Source: Rhypophila decipiens
Taxonomy: Eukaryota > Ascomycota > Sordariomycetes > Sordariales > Naviculisporaceae
DNA length: 64,000 nt
Direction of reading: 5' to 3'
NCBI GenBank assembly: GCA_033297075.1
Contig: MU858195.1
Location: 1-64,000 of the forward strand
Shown: piece by piece, positions 54,268-62,963 of the stretch
How positions within the stretch are numbered: the first letter of the stretch is position 1
Layout: each line of letters starts with the position of its first letter
Notes under the pieces: model-generated
Told to the model about the DNA's origin: nothing
What the model saw: only the letters and a program-made list of their open reading frames with translations
The model's database searches: none
Made by a program: the position numbers and the translations under genes

Positions 54268-54913
54268 CTAACGGCCACTGACGGATTGTGACCGAAGCAT
54301 GGGCCTATGGGCCTCATTCGTGCACTTCGTGTTGATCGTTTCGACATCGACGGCAATGTCGGCACAGTCTCCCTCCCAAAAGTTGGGAGTCTATTGAACA
54401 CTCAGTCAGCTTCTTTGGTCCATTGCCAACGGAAGAAGTTTAGTAGACTCACAAGGTTCTTGAGCCAAATGGTACACACTCCCTTACAGATGAGCAGGTT
54501 GTGCGAGTTGGGCCCGACAGAGCACTTTCCCATTTCCTTCAGCTCCTTCACCGCCTCCGCGCATTGGCTCTCATTAACCTGATTGTCCTCATTCGTCTCG
54601 CAATCGATCTAGATTCAAAAACTTTCAGTCTTTAGCACTATTAGGGCGATGACTCGGGAACGCTTTGCATGAGTCGACGTACCTTTCCGTCAGCAACTCT
54701 CTTGAAGATGACGTGGTCGACCTGGTCGGTATTGGCCGTGGAGATGCCGGCATTGCTGGGCAAAGCGGTGGCCCAACATGTCTAAATGTCAGTGTCGTAG
54801 GTCAAAAACATCTGCCAGGGTCGAGTCAGGACTCATGAGAGACGTACAGATTGCAGGAGGACCATGGCCAAAAAGGCTACGGCCAAAGAGAGAGTGGCGA
54901 AGAAAGACTTCAT
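54268..54913 (-). CDS. Small secreted Cys-rich protein, four exons
   Basis: Exons 54913-54848, 54781-54683, 54608-54453 and 54390-54268 join in phase 0 to 147 residues. The introns are 66, 74 and 62 nt with GTACGT or GTGAGT donors. A signal peptide (MKSFFATLSLAVAFLAMVLL) leads a mature protein with eight cysteines (TCW, DCE, QCA, KCS, ICK, VCT, DCA, KCT), enough for four disulfides. No domain is recognised. Size, secretion and cysteine content are those of fungal effector-type proteins, but no role can be assigned. The start was chosen because an upstream frame extension has no signal-peptide character. Confidence 0.75.
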
Positions 54914-56012
54914 TGTGATGTCGAAGTGCCTAGGATTGATCACGTTGAGCTGAGCAAGGAATCTGCAAGGGGAGTCGTGGTCGAGAGTGGTGAAGGTGGT
55001 CGAGAGTGTTGAAGGTGGTGGAGGAAGGTGTTCAAGTTGGGAAACAGATGGGGAAGGGGGAGAGTATTTATAGCAGTAACGGCCCTTGGACAGGTCCAGG
55101 CGTCTGAAGTTTGGCGCACTGAAACGAATATCAGACCGCAGCGACTGATCATGCCCCTCAGTGGCGGTCAGAAAATGATGGACGACGCGATAAGGGTGGT
55201 TGGGATGACGGCGCAACCAGGGCGGGTTCTAGTATAATCATCGGGGTTGAACGCGGGGCCGGCCGGGCTTATCGTCAACGATTCATCAGGTGACCCAAAG
55301 TTCAGATCATCATCTCCCACAAACATCGTCATCCTACCCCTATTCCTGACTATCTGGTCTGCCAGAACTTCCTGGCAGCTGCCAGCACGGCCGAAACAAG
55401 TGCCGTTGTCTCGTCTCATCTCTTGGTCCCAGATCTCGCAGTCCACACAGCCACAAACTGCCAGTCAGGTGGGCACAAGTTATCAGACGGCCCTGTTGAA
55501 GCCCGGTCGCCCCCGTGTCAACTTCCTTGATGCCGGTTCGGTGAGACGATCAGCCGGCAGGATGTGATTTCCGTTCCATCACCCTGCCAGCATCGGTCAC
55601 GGCTTTCATTCCCGTTCGAGCCACTCTAACAGCTGTAATTGGGTTGTAACTTTTGCTTTTATCTTCCCCAGGCGAGTCGAAGGGACTCGTGGTTTTTGTC
55701 CAGTGGACTAGTGTGAACTCTGAACCCGAAATCTGTTTACAATTCAGGGGCGGCCCTGCATAGGGCACGCTCTTCGTCTGACTTCGATCACTCGTTTGCT
55801 GGTTTTGATTGCCCCTGGATACACCATTACATTGAGTCCTCGGAGATAGAGCAAGGGCTACTAAGAGATGAATTTGGATGCAGATCTTTCAAGTGAAACT
55901 CCCATCTAAAGTAGGCCAGTAATAGGCCCCGTCAGCTCTGGCCACACCATGAACTTTGACATGAATGGGGGATTGTTCTTAATACCATGTCTAACTATAC
56001 TCTCAGGTCCAC
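54914..56012. other. Intergenic region
   Basis: No supported gene. A branch-site and acceptor-like sequence (CTAAC...TCTCAG at about 55990-56006) immediately precedes the spliced mini-gene candidate. Confidence 0.45.
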
Positions 56013-56315
56013 ATGTCTAGTAGGCAGATGCAACACGTCATGAGGCCCATGAAAATGGGCTTGGAAGTCGAAATTTTCGAGGTGAGTATCTTACTCGATC
56101 TCATGTTTTTGTTCCCGTCATGGCACGGCTCCCAGAAAGGAGAGCAGGAATCTGTCTAAGAAGCTACCTAAGTTGCATTTCCGATCAATTGCAGGTCCTG
56201 GGACGCGAAGTCTGGATGCCAAGGAATAGAGGCCCGAGGATAAGAAGGAAGAAGGTGAGTATTAAGTCACAGATCGACTGCTTGACTTTACGATAAACAA
56301 TTCACACAGGTCTAG
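56013..56315 (+). CDS. Candidate spliced mini-gene (44 residues)
   Basis: Exons 56013-56081, 56195-56254 and 56310-56315 are separated by introns of 113 and 55 nt. Both introns are phase 0 with perfect GTGAGT donors and TTGCAG/CACACAG acceptors. The peptide starts MSSRQMQHVMRPMKMGLEVE and ends in a basic RNRGPRIRRKKV. All exons begin with GTC after CAG, if an upstream exon ends at the acceptor near 56006. It may be a small basic protein or a spliced non-coding RNA. No homology is recognised, and transcription is unproven. Confidence 0.3.
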
Positions 56316-56883
56316 GCTTTTTGGCATTCCTCATGGAAACGGCTGCGACTAGAATTCCTATCCGGGAAACCCATATTATCGAAGAAGGCGGCTTTCCTAG
56401 AATCCAGAGTACACACCAGAGAATTTGTGTCTGTGGAATAGCAGCAGAATAGGCAGCTGTTCCGTCATCAGCCTGTCTATACGAGCATTTTACAATCATG
56501 CAAGGTACAGATTTCCTTGCCCCTTGGTGGAAGGTACCTTTCATCCATCATCAACTCCAATTGGTACCTTCAGGAATATGCCGAGATGAGGAAACTTCCC
56601 CGAAATTAAAATCAGCCAAATCACAAGGTCCAGGTAACACAACCGGGTGGGAGAGGGGTCGTCGGCACAGATGCTGGCAGTGATCTCTTTTACCGGCATC
56701 TAAATGATGGATATCGGTTTCATGCCTTGACTTTCGTTACACAGGATTATTGGTAGTTATATACAAGACTCATGTCCAGAAGGGAATTATCAAGGCGAGA
56801 GCTGTTCGCAAGGTCTGAGTTTGTCCAGAAAACCGGAAACAAGAGCCTTATTATAGAAACGACAACAAATTACATCAACCAAG
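56316..56883. other. Intergenic region
   Basis: Promoter side of the DUF8021 gene. No supported gene. Confidence 0.45.
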
Positions 56884-57798
56884 ATGCATTCGAACATCAT
56901 CCGTCCGGCCATCACTGCTGCCCTTCTGATACCCCTTTCCGAGTCAATCGAGCACTACAGCAAACCAAGTCAGACCAGCCCTCGTTGCGACAGAGAGGTA
57001 ATCAAAATCGCAACATCTCGCTACCTCATCGCCCAATCCACCGGCCAACTCGGCTGGCTGTCTTCTTTCCTGTCCTCGGGTCCACCATCCAACAACATCA
57101 CAACAATTTACACCGAAAATCTCATCAACCAATCCATAACGTCCCCGAACAATACCCTATCCACTCCCCTGAAAATTGATTACTCCCGCACAGCCATCGA
57201 CACAATCCAATGCGCCTCCTACACCGAAATCCTTTCCATCTCACCTTCCTCACCCTACCAAATCGCCACACAGCTCTTCCTCAACCCCTCAACCCACAAA
57301 ATCACCCGCCTAAACAGCATAGTCACCACAACAGGCGACCTCTACTTCAACGCCTCCCACGCACTACATTACGCCCTCCAAGAGAGTCCCTGGACCCCTT
57401 TACCGCCCCACCTCATAACACGGCGAGAAACCCTCCTAGCAGCAGCAAATTCCTACTTTGACATATTCCTCAACAAATCCATCCATGTCCCGTTCGGATC
57501 CCCATGCACAAGGGTAGTAGGCGGGTATCTGGATTCAGTCAATGGCGACTGTAACACGGATATTCCAGATGTTACGGTGGGGACGGTAAACAGGACATAT
57601 GTCGTCGACGAAGAGCTCGGCATTGTGGATGTGATTGCACATTTTGGGATCTTGGGGCCGGATAGTCACCAGTTTCGGATTGAAAAGGGGGAGATCAAGG
57701 AGATTCATAGCATGACGGTTTGTCGGCTTGATGAAGGGTTGGGGTCTAATTGTGGTGCGCCGATGCCAACTGCGCTGGGGGAGGATGGTGGGTGGTGA
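56884..57798 (+). CDS. Secreted DUF8021-type protein
   Basis: The intact single-exon frame encodes 304 residues. A short hydrophobic N-terminus (IIRPAITAALLIPLSES) probably acts as a signal peptide. The DUF8021 features are present: a first Cys (RCDREVIKIATSRYL), AIDTIQCASYTEILSIS, TTGDLYFNASHALHYALQ, LLAAANSYFDIFLN, HVPFGSPCTRVVGGY, YVVDEELGIVDVIAHFGILG, SHQFRIEKGEIKEIHSMTVC and LGSNCG. Cysteines are spaced as in the family and there are several N-x-S/T sites. The fold is thought to be NTF2/SnoaL-like. Function is unknown; members are extracellular and common in Pezizomycotina. Confidence 0.8.
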   Translation: MHSNIIRPAITAALLIPLSESIEHYSKPSQTSPRCDREVIKIATSRYLIAQSTGQLGWLSSFLSSGPPSNNITTIYTENLINQSITSPNNTLSTPLKIDYSRTAIDTIQCASYTEILSISPSSPYQIATQLFLNPSTHKITRLNSIVTTTGDLYFNASHALHYALQESPWTPLPPHLITRRETLLAAANSYFDIFLNKSIHVPFGSPCTRVVGGYLDSVNGDCNTDIPDVTVGTVNRTYVVDEELGIVDVIAHFGILGPDSHQFRIEKGEIKEIHSMTVCRLDEGLGSNCGAPMPTALGEDGGW

Positions 57799-58085
57799 TC
57801 GTGCTGTGATGAATATGTCGGCTCGTCGATATTTAGGATGTGGTAGCGATGACTGCGTTCATTTAGTAATTCGCCGGCGGCATACTCGTCGGTTGGCCCC
57901 CACTGCGTTTTCTGAACCGACTCTCGGCTTCGCTAGAGAAGCCGAGAGTCGGTTCCCCAAGCCCGCCTTGGCTCAACCGACGTGTATAACATAACTGCTT
58001 GTGTCAAATTGCCGTCAAAATGGGAAAGACAAAAAGATGTATCAAAATCATTTCATATCCCCGATCAAGCAAAAGAAAAGTCGTT
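57799..58085. other. Intergenic region with hairpin
   Basis: Apart from the long hairpin, no gene is seen. It separates the DUF8021 gene from tRNA-Phe. Confidence 0.5.
57914..57955. repeat. Perfect 18-bp hairpin inside a larger palindrome
   Basis: GAACCGACTCTCGGCTTC (57914-57931) and its exact reverse complement (57938-57955) are separated by a 6-nt loop, GCTAGA. An outer pair CGTCGGTT/AACCGACG flanks it at about 57889 and 57976. It lies 116 bp after the DUF8021 stop and 130 bp before tRNA-Phe. It could be an RNA hairpin at a 3' end or the terminus of a small element. Confidence 0.75.
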
Positions 58086-58198
58086 TGCGGTTTATGTGGA
58101 TCGAACACATGACCTTCAGATATAATTGTTCACGATCTGAAATCGGGACAACCGAAGTGGACTTCAGTCTGACGCTCTCCCAACTGAGCTAAACCCGC
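58086..58198 (-). tRNA. tRNA-Phe (GAA) with a 40-nt intron
   Basis: On the minus strand the gene begins GCGGGTTTAGCTCAGTTGGG and contains CAGACTGAAG with anticodon GAA. It resumes after an intron (58122-58161) between positions 37 and 38 with ATCTGAAGGTC, then TGTTCGATCC and the 3' end AAACCGCA. The A box (TAGCTCAGTTGG) and B box (TGTTCGATCC) are intact, and all arms fold. The exon sequence is very close to the Neurospora tRNA-Phe as I recall it, including the imperfect fifth acceptor pair. Mature length is 73 nt without CCA. This supports a Sordariomycete source. Confidence 0.95.
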
Positions 58199-58579
58199 TG
58201 CTTGGTGGATTGGATGGTCTTGTGGGAGGGGATTGTGGCTTTTGTGGTGAGTGCGGGAAGTGGAGATGTGTGGGTTCGGTGTTTTTCGTTTGACGATTCA
58301 GGGGTGTGTTATTTTACTGTTTTAGTTGCCACGGAGATGGCTTGGCGATGAGTATTCTTGGAGAATGGCAACAGCCTAGCCTACTCGCAACATGACCTAA
58401 ATCCGCAGCTTATTATAAAATAGCAATGTTCAATGGATAAAACGTATTGTCTTTTATCCTAGTTCATCTTAAACTTCTCTTGCTCCCCTACTACCAGCAA
58501 AGACGCAACACAGCCCTCATTGTCCAATCACCGCATACCGTCCATACCGTCCTTCCATTGACCTGAAAGCCCCAGTTCT
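58199..58579. other. Intergenic region
   Basis: Upstream flank of tRNA-Phe and downstream flank of the small secreted protein gene. No supported gene. Confidence 0.5.
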
Positions 58580-58957
58580 TCACTCCCCGGCATACAGCGA
58601 GCACCTCATACTCTTATACCCACCCCCGGGGTTAGCAGTACAGTAGCTCCCGACTTTGTATTTCTTAAAGACATCGATCGAGCCAGTACATCCCGCCCCA
58701 GCATAAAAGTGACACTGGCAACCCCAGACCTGAAAGTTGCACTCGGCAATTCCGATGCTCTGCTGCCCGGTCCAGTTGTAGTCGTAGCAGTTTCCGTTCA
58801 CAAAGGGGAAGACGGAGGTCTGGTAGTTTTGGCAGTTGGTGTCAGAGTAGTAGTTGACTTTGATGTTGTTTGCGAATTGAGCGTTGGTGGCGGTTGGGAG
58901 GAGTGTAATGAGCAAGCCAACGGGAATAGCGACGAGGGTGGAGGGTGAGAGATGCAT
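58580..58957 (-). CDS. Small secreted Cys-rich protein, single exon
   Basis: The intact frame encodes 125 residues. A signal peptide covers about residues 1-26 (LVAIPVGLLITLLPTATNAQ). The mature part contains eight cysteines (DTNCQNY, NGNCYDY, AECNF, WGCQCHF, GCTGS, SYCTA, RCSLY) and is rich in Tyr, Asn and Gly. No domain is recognised. It has the size and disulfide richness of fungal effector-like or cell-wall-associated proteins. The cysteine spacing differs from the gene at 54268, so the two are not obvious paralogues. Confidence 0.75.
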   Translation of the reverse strand: MHLSPSTLVAIPVGLLITLLPTATNAQFANNIKVNYYSDTNCQNYQTSVFPFVNGNCYDYNWTGQQSIGIAECNFQVWGCQCHFYAGAGCTGSIDVFKKYKVGSYCTANPGGGYKSMRCSLYAGE

Positions 58958-60112
58958 GATGATCTTTTTTGACGACTTGTTTTGGCTGGTCTGGGCTATG
59001 ATGGCCGAATTGGAAATTTGACCGGCGCTTCGGGACGAGTGTAATCAGGAGAAGAGATGCAGTGATGGGCTGAGGCACAATCGATGTCTTGTACACTTGG
59101 TTTGTCAAAATACATCTTGGGCAGAGGGGAACAGACCTTGATTAAATACAGGAGACACATGGAGCGAGCGTACAGGGGCTTTGCCAGACGAGTCGGTGGA
59201 CTCGGTGGGTTTTCCAGATTCTGGTAACGAACCGACACGGTGAGTGCAAAAGGGAAGTAGCGGTCCTACTCTGGACCAAGGTGGGAGTGAAGGCGACTAG
59301 TAATGCACAGGTGCTGACGATGCTTGGTAATTATACGCGGTTGCATACGACACCTGCTTTGTAGCCTCGTAATAGACTGCAGTGTGCATGAAGCCCTCCG
59401 TGAAACCTTGTATTGGACCACGGATCACTTTCTCATGTTGACTTTGAAACTCTTGTTACATCGTATAATTTGAGCTTAGATCTTGTTATCCTCGGCTTAT
59501 CAGGATGGGTTGGGACTACCTGACAGTCGTATCTCCTAATCCCACGTCATTACATTTGGTTAATCTATGGACTCGTAACTTGTCCCGAGCCATTGAGATT
59601 GGTTTAACGTTCAAGGTCAACGAATATCGACAACATTAATATCGAACTCGAGGCTAGAAGCCTTAGCGTCTTAGAGGTCATCTCTGTCCTAATAGAAACT
59701 AATTATCGGGATATAGACGAAATATGCTATAAATATTAAGTAGTTTAGGTAACGTTATTTGTAGTTGATATTGAATTTGTTAAGAACCTAATAATAAATG
59801 CACTTTCTTCTGTTAAACGCAAGTAACTGATTTTTGTGGTTATCCATTGACTCCATTAAGTCATTAGCTAACGTTATCAGAAAGTGACTATAAATAGATT
59901 CCAAAGTTCACGGCTAAGCCGTATCGAGCCTTAGCGTTATATGAAGTGAAAAGGAGGCCTTACTAAGAGGGATGGGCATGATTGGGCGGTTTCCTTTGGG
60001 TGAGAGTTCGGTGCCTAACAGTTGCCAAGTGATGCCAAACCTTTGCGGTTTTATCACAGACCTTTTTCACCCTTGCTTCACCAGTCCGTGGAAGACCATC
60101 CAAGCCTTTGCT
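58958..60112. other. Intergenic region with A+T-rich core
   Basis: Bases 59640-59950 are A+T-rich with repeated TAACGTTA-type words, similar to the tract near 13000. This looks like a mutated, RIP-affected repeat. No gene is supported. Confidence 0.5.
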
Positions 60113-62273
60113 ATGGAGTCATTGTCCGCCAAACTCTGCCGTCGGTGCAGCGGGTTCGAGTATAAACTAGGGGCGGCTGCGCGAAAACAAGATCCATCAG
60201 AGGATTTATACGTCCGCGTCAATTTGGCTCGCAACATCTGGGCCCTTCAAACATCAGCGAAACGAGGTTGCGTCCTGTGTCGACTGATTTACCAAGCAAC
60301 GCTGTACCAACACCCGGGAATACTCCAAAGAGATTGGGAATCCGAGACATCAATCAGTCTTGACACGATCAACCATCCCGACCATCCCAGCGACAAAGGA
60401 GATGACGAGAGGCCTGAGGTGGGGAGCATCATCGAGGGCGGGAGTCTTGTCCATAGTATCTTGCGCGCTAGATCGGGTACTAAGCGCAGTCGTTTTCGCG
60501 CAAGCCTGGATGTGAAAGATTACTGGAACCCCCTGCAAAGTGATTGGGAGACAAGGGGCTATGGGCCGATCACTACGCTTAGTTTAACCCACGGTCGCAG
60601 ACCAGGCAAAAATGACGATTACTATTCGGTTCAGGGGGTAGAAGCAATTGCGAAGCTGGGAAGGATGTGGCTGTCAGAATGCCGCACACTCCATAAACAG
60701 TGCAATGATGCAAGTCAGGAGGGACATCCAGATCATGGGACTTCTCATATAATACCCACACGGCTGGTTGACGTTGGCCTTGATGGTGACGACATGTTTC
60801 CCAGACTTACCATCACCAACGGAAGTGGCCTCTACTCGGGGTATGCTACGCTGAGCTATGCGTGGGGTGACGAGAATCTGGGCATCAAAACAACATACTC
60901 AAACCTCCAAGAGATGACCAGGAAGATCGATCCGTCGGACCTATCCAAGACCATCCGAGAGGCAGTCTAATATTATGACAAGGAAACTTGGAATTCGCTA
61001 CCTCTGGGTGGATGCGCTGTGTATTCTTCAGTCACGAGGCAGCGACGACACACAACACGAGTTGGATTGGCAACTCGAAGCCGCACGCTTCGGGCAATAT
61101 TACGAGAATTCCATCCTCACCATCGCCGCCACTGGGGCGCAAAGTGCAAGCGAGAGATTATTTCTCCATAGAGCGGGCCAGGTTGGTGGCTTCGAGCCGT
61201 ATACGGTCCAATGGACAGACGGTTCCGATGTTCCCAAAGAGGTGACTGTCTACCCGAAGGTGCCTTGCTGGGGGGATGAGATCATGGATTCACCCTTGGC
61301 ACCCTTGGCCAGCCGGGGCTGGGCTGCGCAAGAAAGACTAATGTCCAGACGGATCTTACACTTTGCAGCAAATTGCGTTTGCTGGGAGTGTTACGAGTTG
61401 CAAGCAACCGAAGGTGACCCTTCTGGATGTGTGCTTGGTGTTTACCCCCTAAGGGGAAACCTCCCCGGGAAAGGTCTGGAGAAAAGTGCCCGCTGTCTGA
61501 CAACCATCCCACCTGAGCTGATTCCGAGGATGTGGTATGATTACATCGAGACTTACTCCGGGAAGAAATTCCCTCACGTCTCTGACAGACTTCCAGCATT
61601 GTCAGCCCGTGCCAACCGCGTTCAGTCGCTCATCCCACACCAGTTCTTGGAGGGCATGTGGGCGGAGAACAACGTAACGGGATTGGCCTGGAGATCATGG
61701 GCTTGGGACTGGGCGGATGGCCCCAAAGGGGCTGCGGCTCCGTCATGGTCGTGGGCGTCAGCAAGAGGATCCGTGCAGTTTACAGTAACCCCCAAGTACC
61801 ACCAGCTGGCGGACATCACTTTTAGTCCCAATGACAAACCAAACTTCGGGATTTTAGGACAGGCTTCGATACAACTCAGAGCTTGGAGCAAGATGATAAT
61901 AGCAAACTTGTCGACACTAAGTTTGACACCTACCACACACTGGTTTTTCCCCCGAAATGTCATGGGGCGACCTTTCGATGATAGGATATACAAGAATCTT
62001 GATTTCCTCATTGTATTGTTTTTAGATAGATTATATGTAGAGGACTTTACCTGTAACTCATTTTATTGCTTTCTCCTAGGAAAGATGGAATCTAGTCAAA
62101 TTCGCTGGATACAGTGCTTGCGGTTGAGATGGGTCGGGGTAGCTCTTGTATTAGAGCCTACTGGGAGAACCAAAGACAACGTAGAAGAATTTAGGAGGAT
62201 CGGAATTTTGTACCTTCCGTTGGATGAGTATGAGGCCGCAGGAATGGAGGAAAGAGTTATTGATATTGTATAA
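60113..62273 (+). pseudogene. HET-domain protein, frameshifted by a 4-bp insertion
   Basis: The first part has the typical lead-in (LCRRCSGFEYKLGAAARKQD, RGCVLCRLIYQ), WLSECRTLHKQCND, PTRLVDVG and the HET motif YATLSYAWGDENLGIKTTYS, and ends at SDLSKTIREAV followed by TAA (60968-60970). The second part resumes one frame away at 60975 with MTRKLGIRYLWVDALCI, FGQYYENSILTIAATGAQS, SRGWAAQERLMSRRILHFA and CVCWECYELQA. Removing TAAT (60968-60971) would leave a continuous HET domain (REAV-IMTRKLGIRYLWVD). Both halves are otherwise open for about 720 residues in total. HET proteins control heterokaryon incompatibility and cell death. Whether the shift is real or a sequence error cannot be decided here. 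An in-frame upstream ATG at 59972 exists. Confidence 0.8.
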
Positions 62274-62963
62274 CTAAGGTTAGATTACTAGGATATAGGG
62301 TTAGCCGCAATTATTTCAGCAGTTATTCGTGGACCATGGTAAAACTATATATATAACGACCATGTATTCGGTAGCCATAAACTCAGGTACCAGACGGAAC
62401 ATTTTACCAGTAGCGGTAAAAGGCCATCAGTACAACCTTCGAGTCACCGGCAGCCGATCATCAACACCTCGATATTATGGCTGGTACAGCGTCACCAAAT
62501 GGGCAAACCCAAAACCACTACCAGCTATCAGGGACATTTCCTTTTCATTGACTTCCTATAAGCGGCCACGTGGCTGCTGTTGAACGCTATTCCGCATCTG
62601 GAAAAGCCCCCTTGTTGTACTCAGACTAGTTGACTGGCCACAAAGAAAACTCTGTGCCAGTCAGATCAGATCAGGCCTTCTATTCTCTGAACAACACAAG
62701 CATCAATCAATCTATTTGGAGTCATCAATTACTACGTGGCATTCAACAGCTGCATATCCATTTCCCTTGCACCTCTGTACAGCCTCAAACTGGGCTGCGC
62801 CACAACTCAGCCACATATGTCGTAGTTTGTGATTGATTTTGCTAACTCCATGTTTCGAGATGTGATTTTTCTTTATTAGACTTTCTAAAAGTTTTTGACT
62901 TATATTTCCTCTCCAGTGCGTGCCTGTATTATCTTTTACGCCCGGAAAGCTTGAGAAAACAAC
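62274..62963. other. Intergenic region
   Basis: No supported gene. Upstream region of the membrane protein that follows. Confidence 0.5.

Noticed and set aside
59972..60112. Start of the HET gene at the first in-frame ATG
   Set aside because: The ATG at 60113 directly precedes the usual Cys-rich lead-in; the extra residues have no HET character, although the upstream start cannot be excluded.
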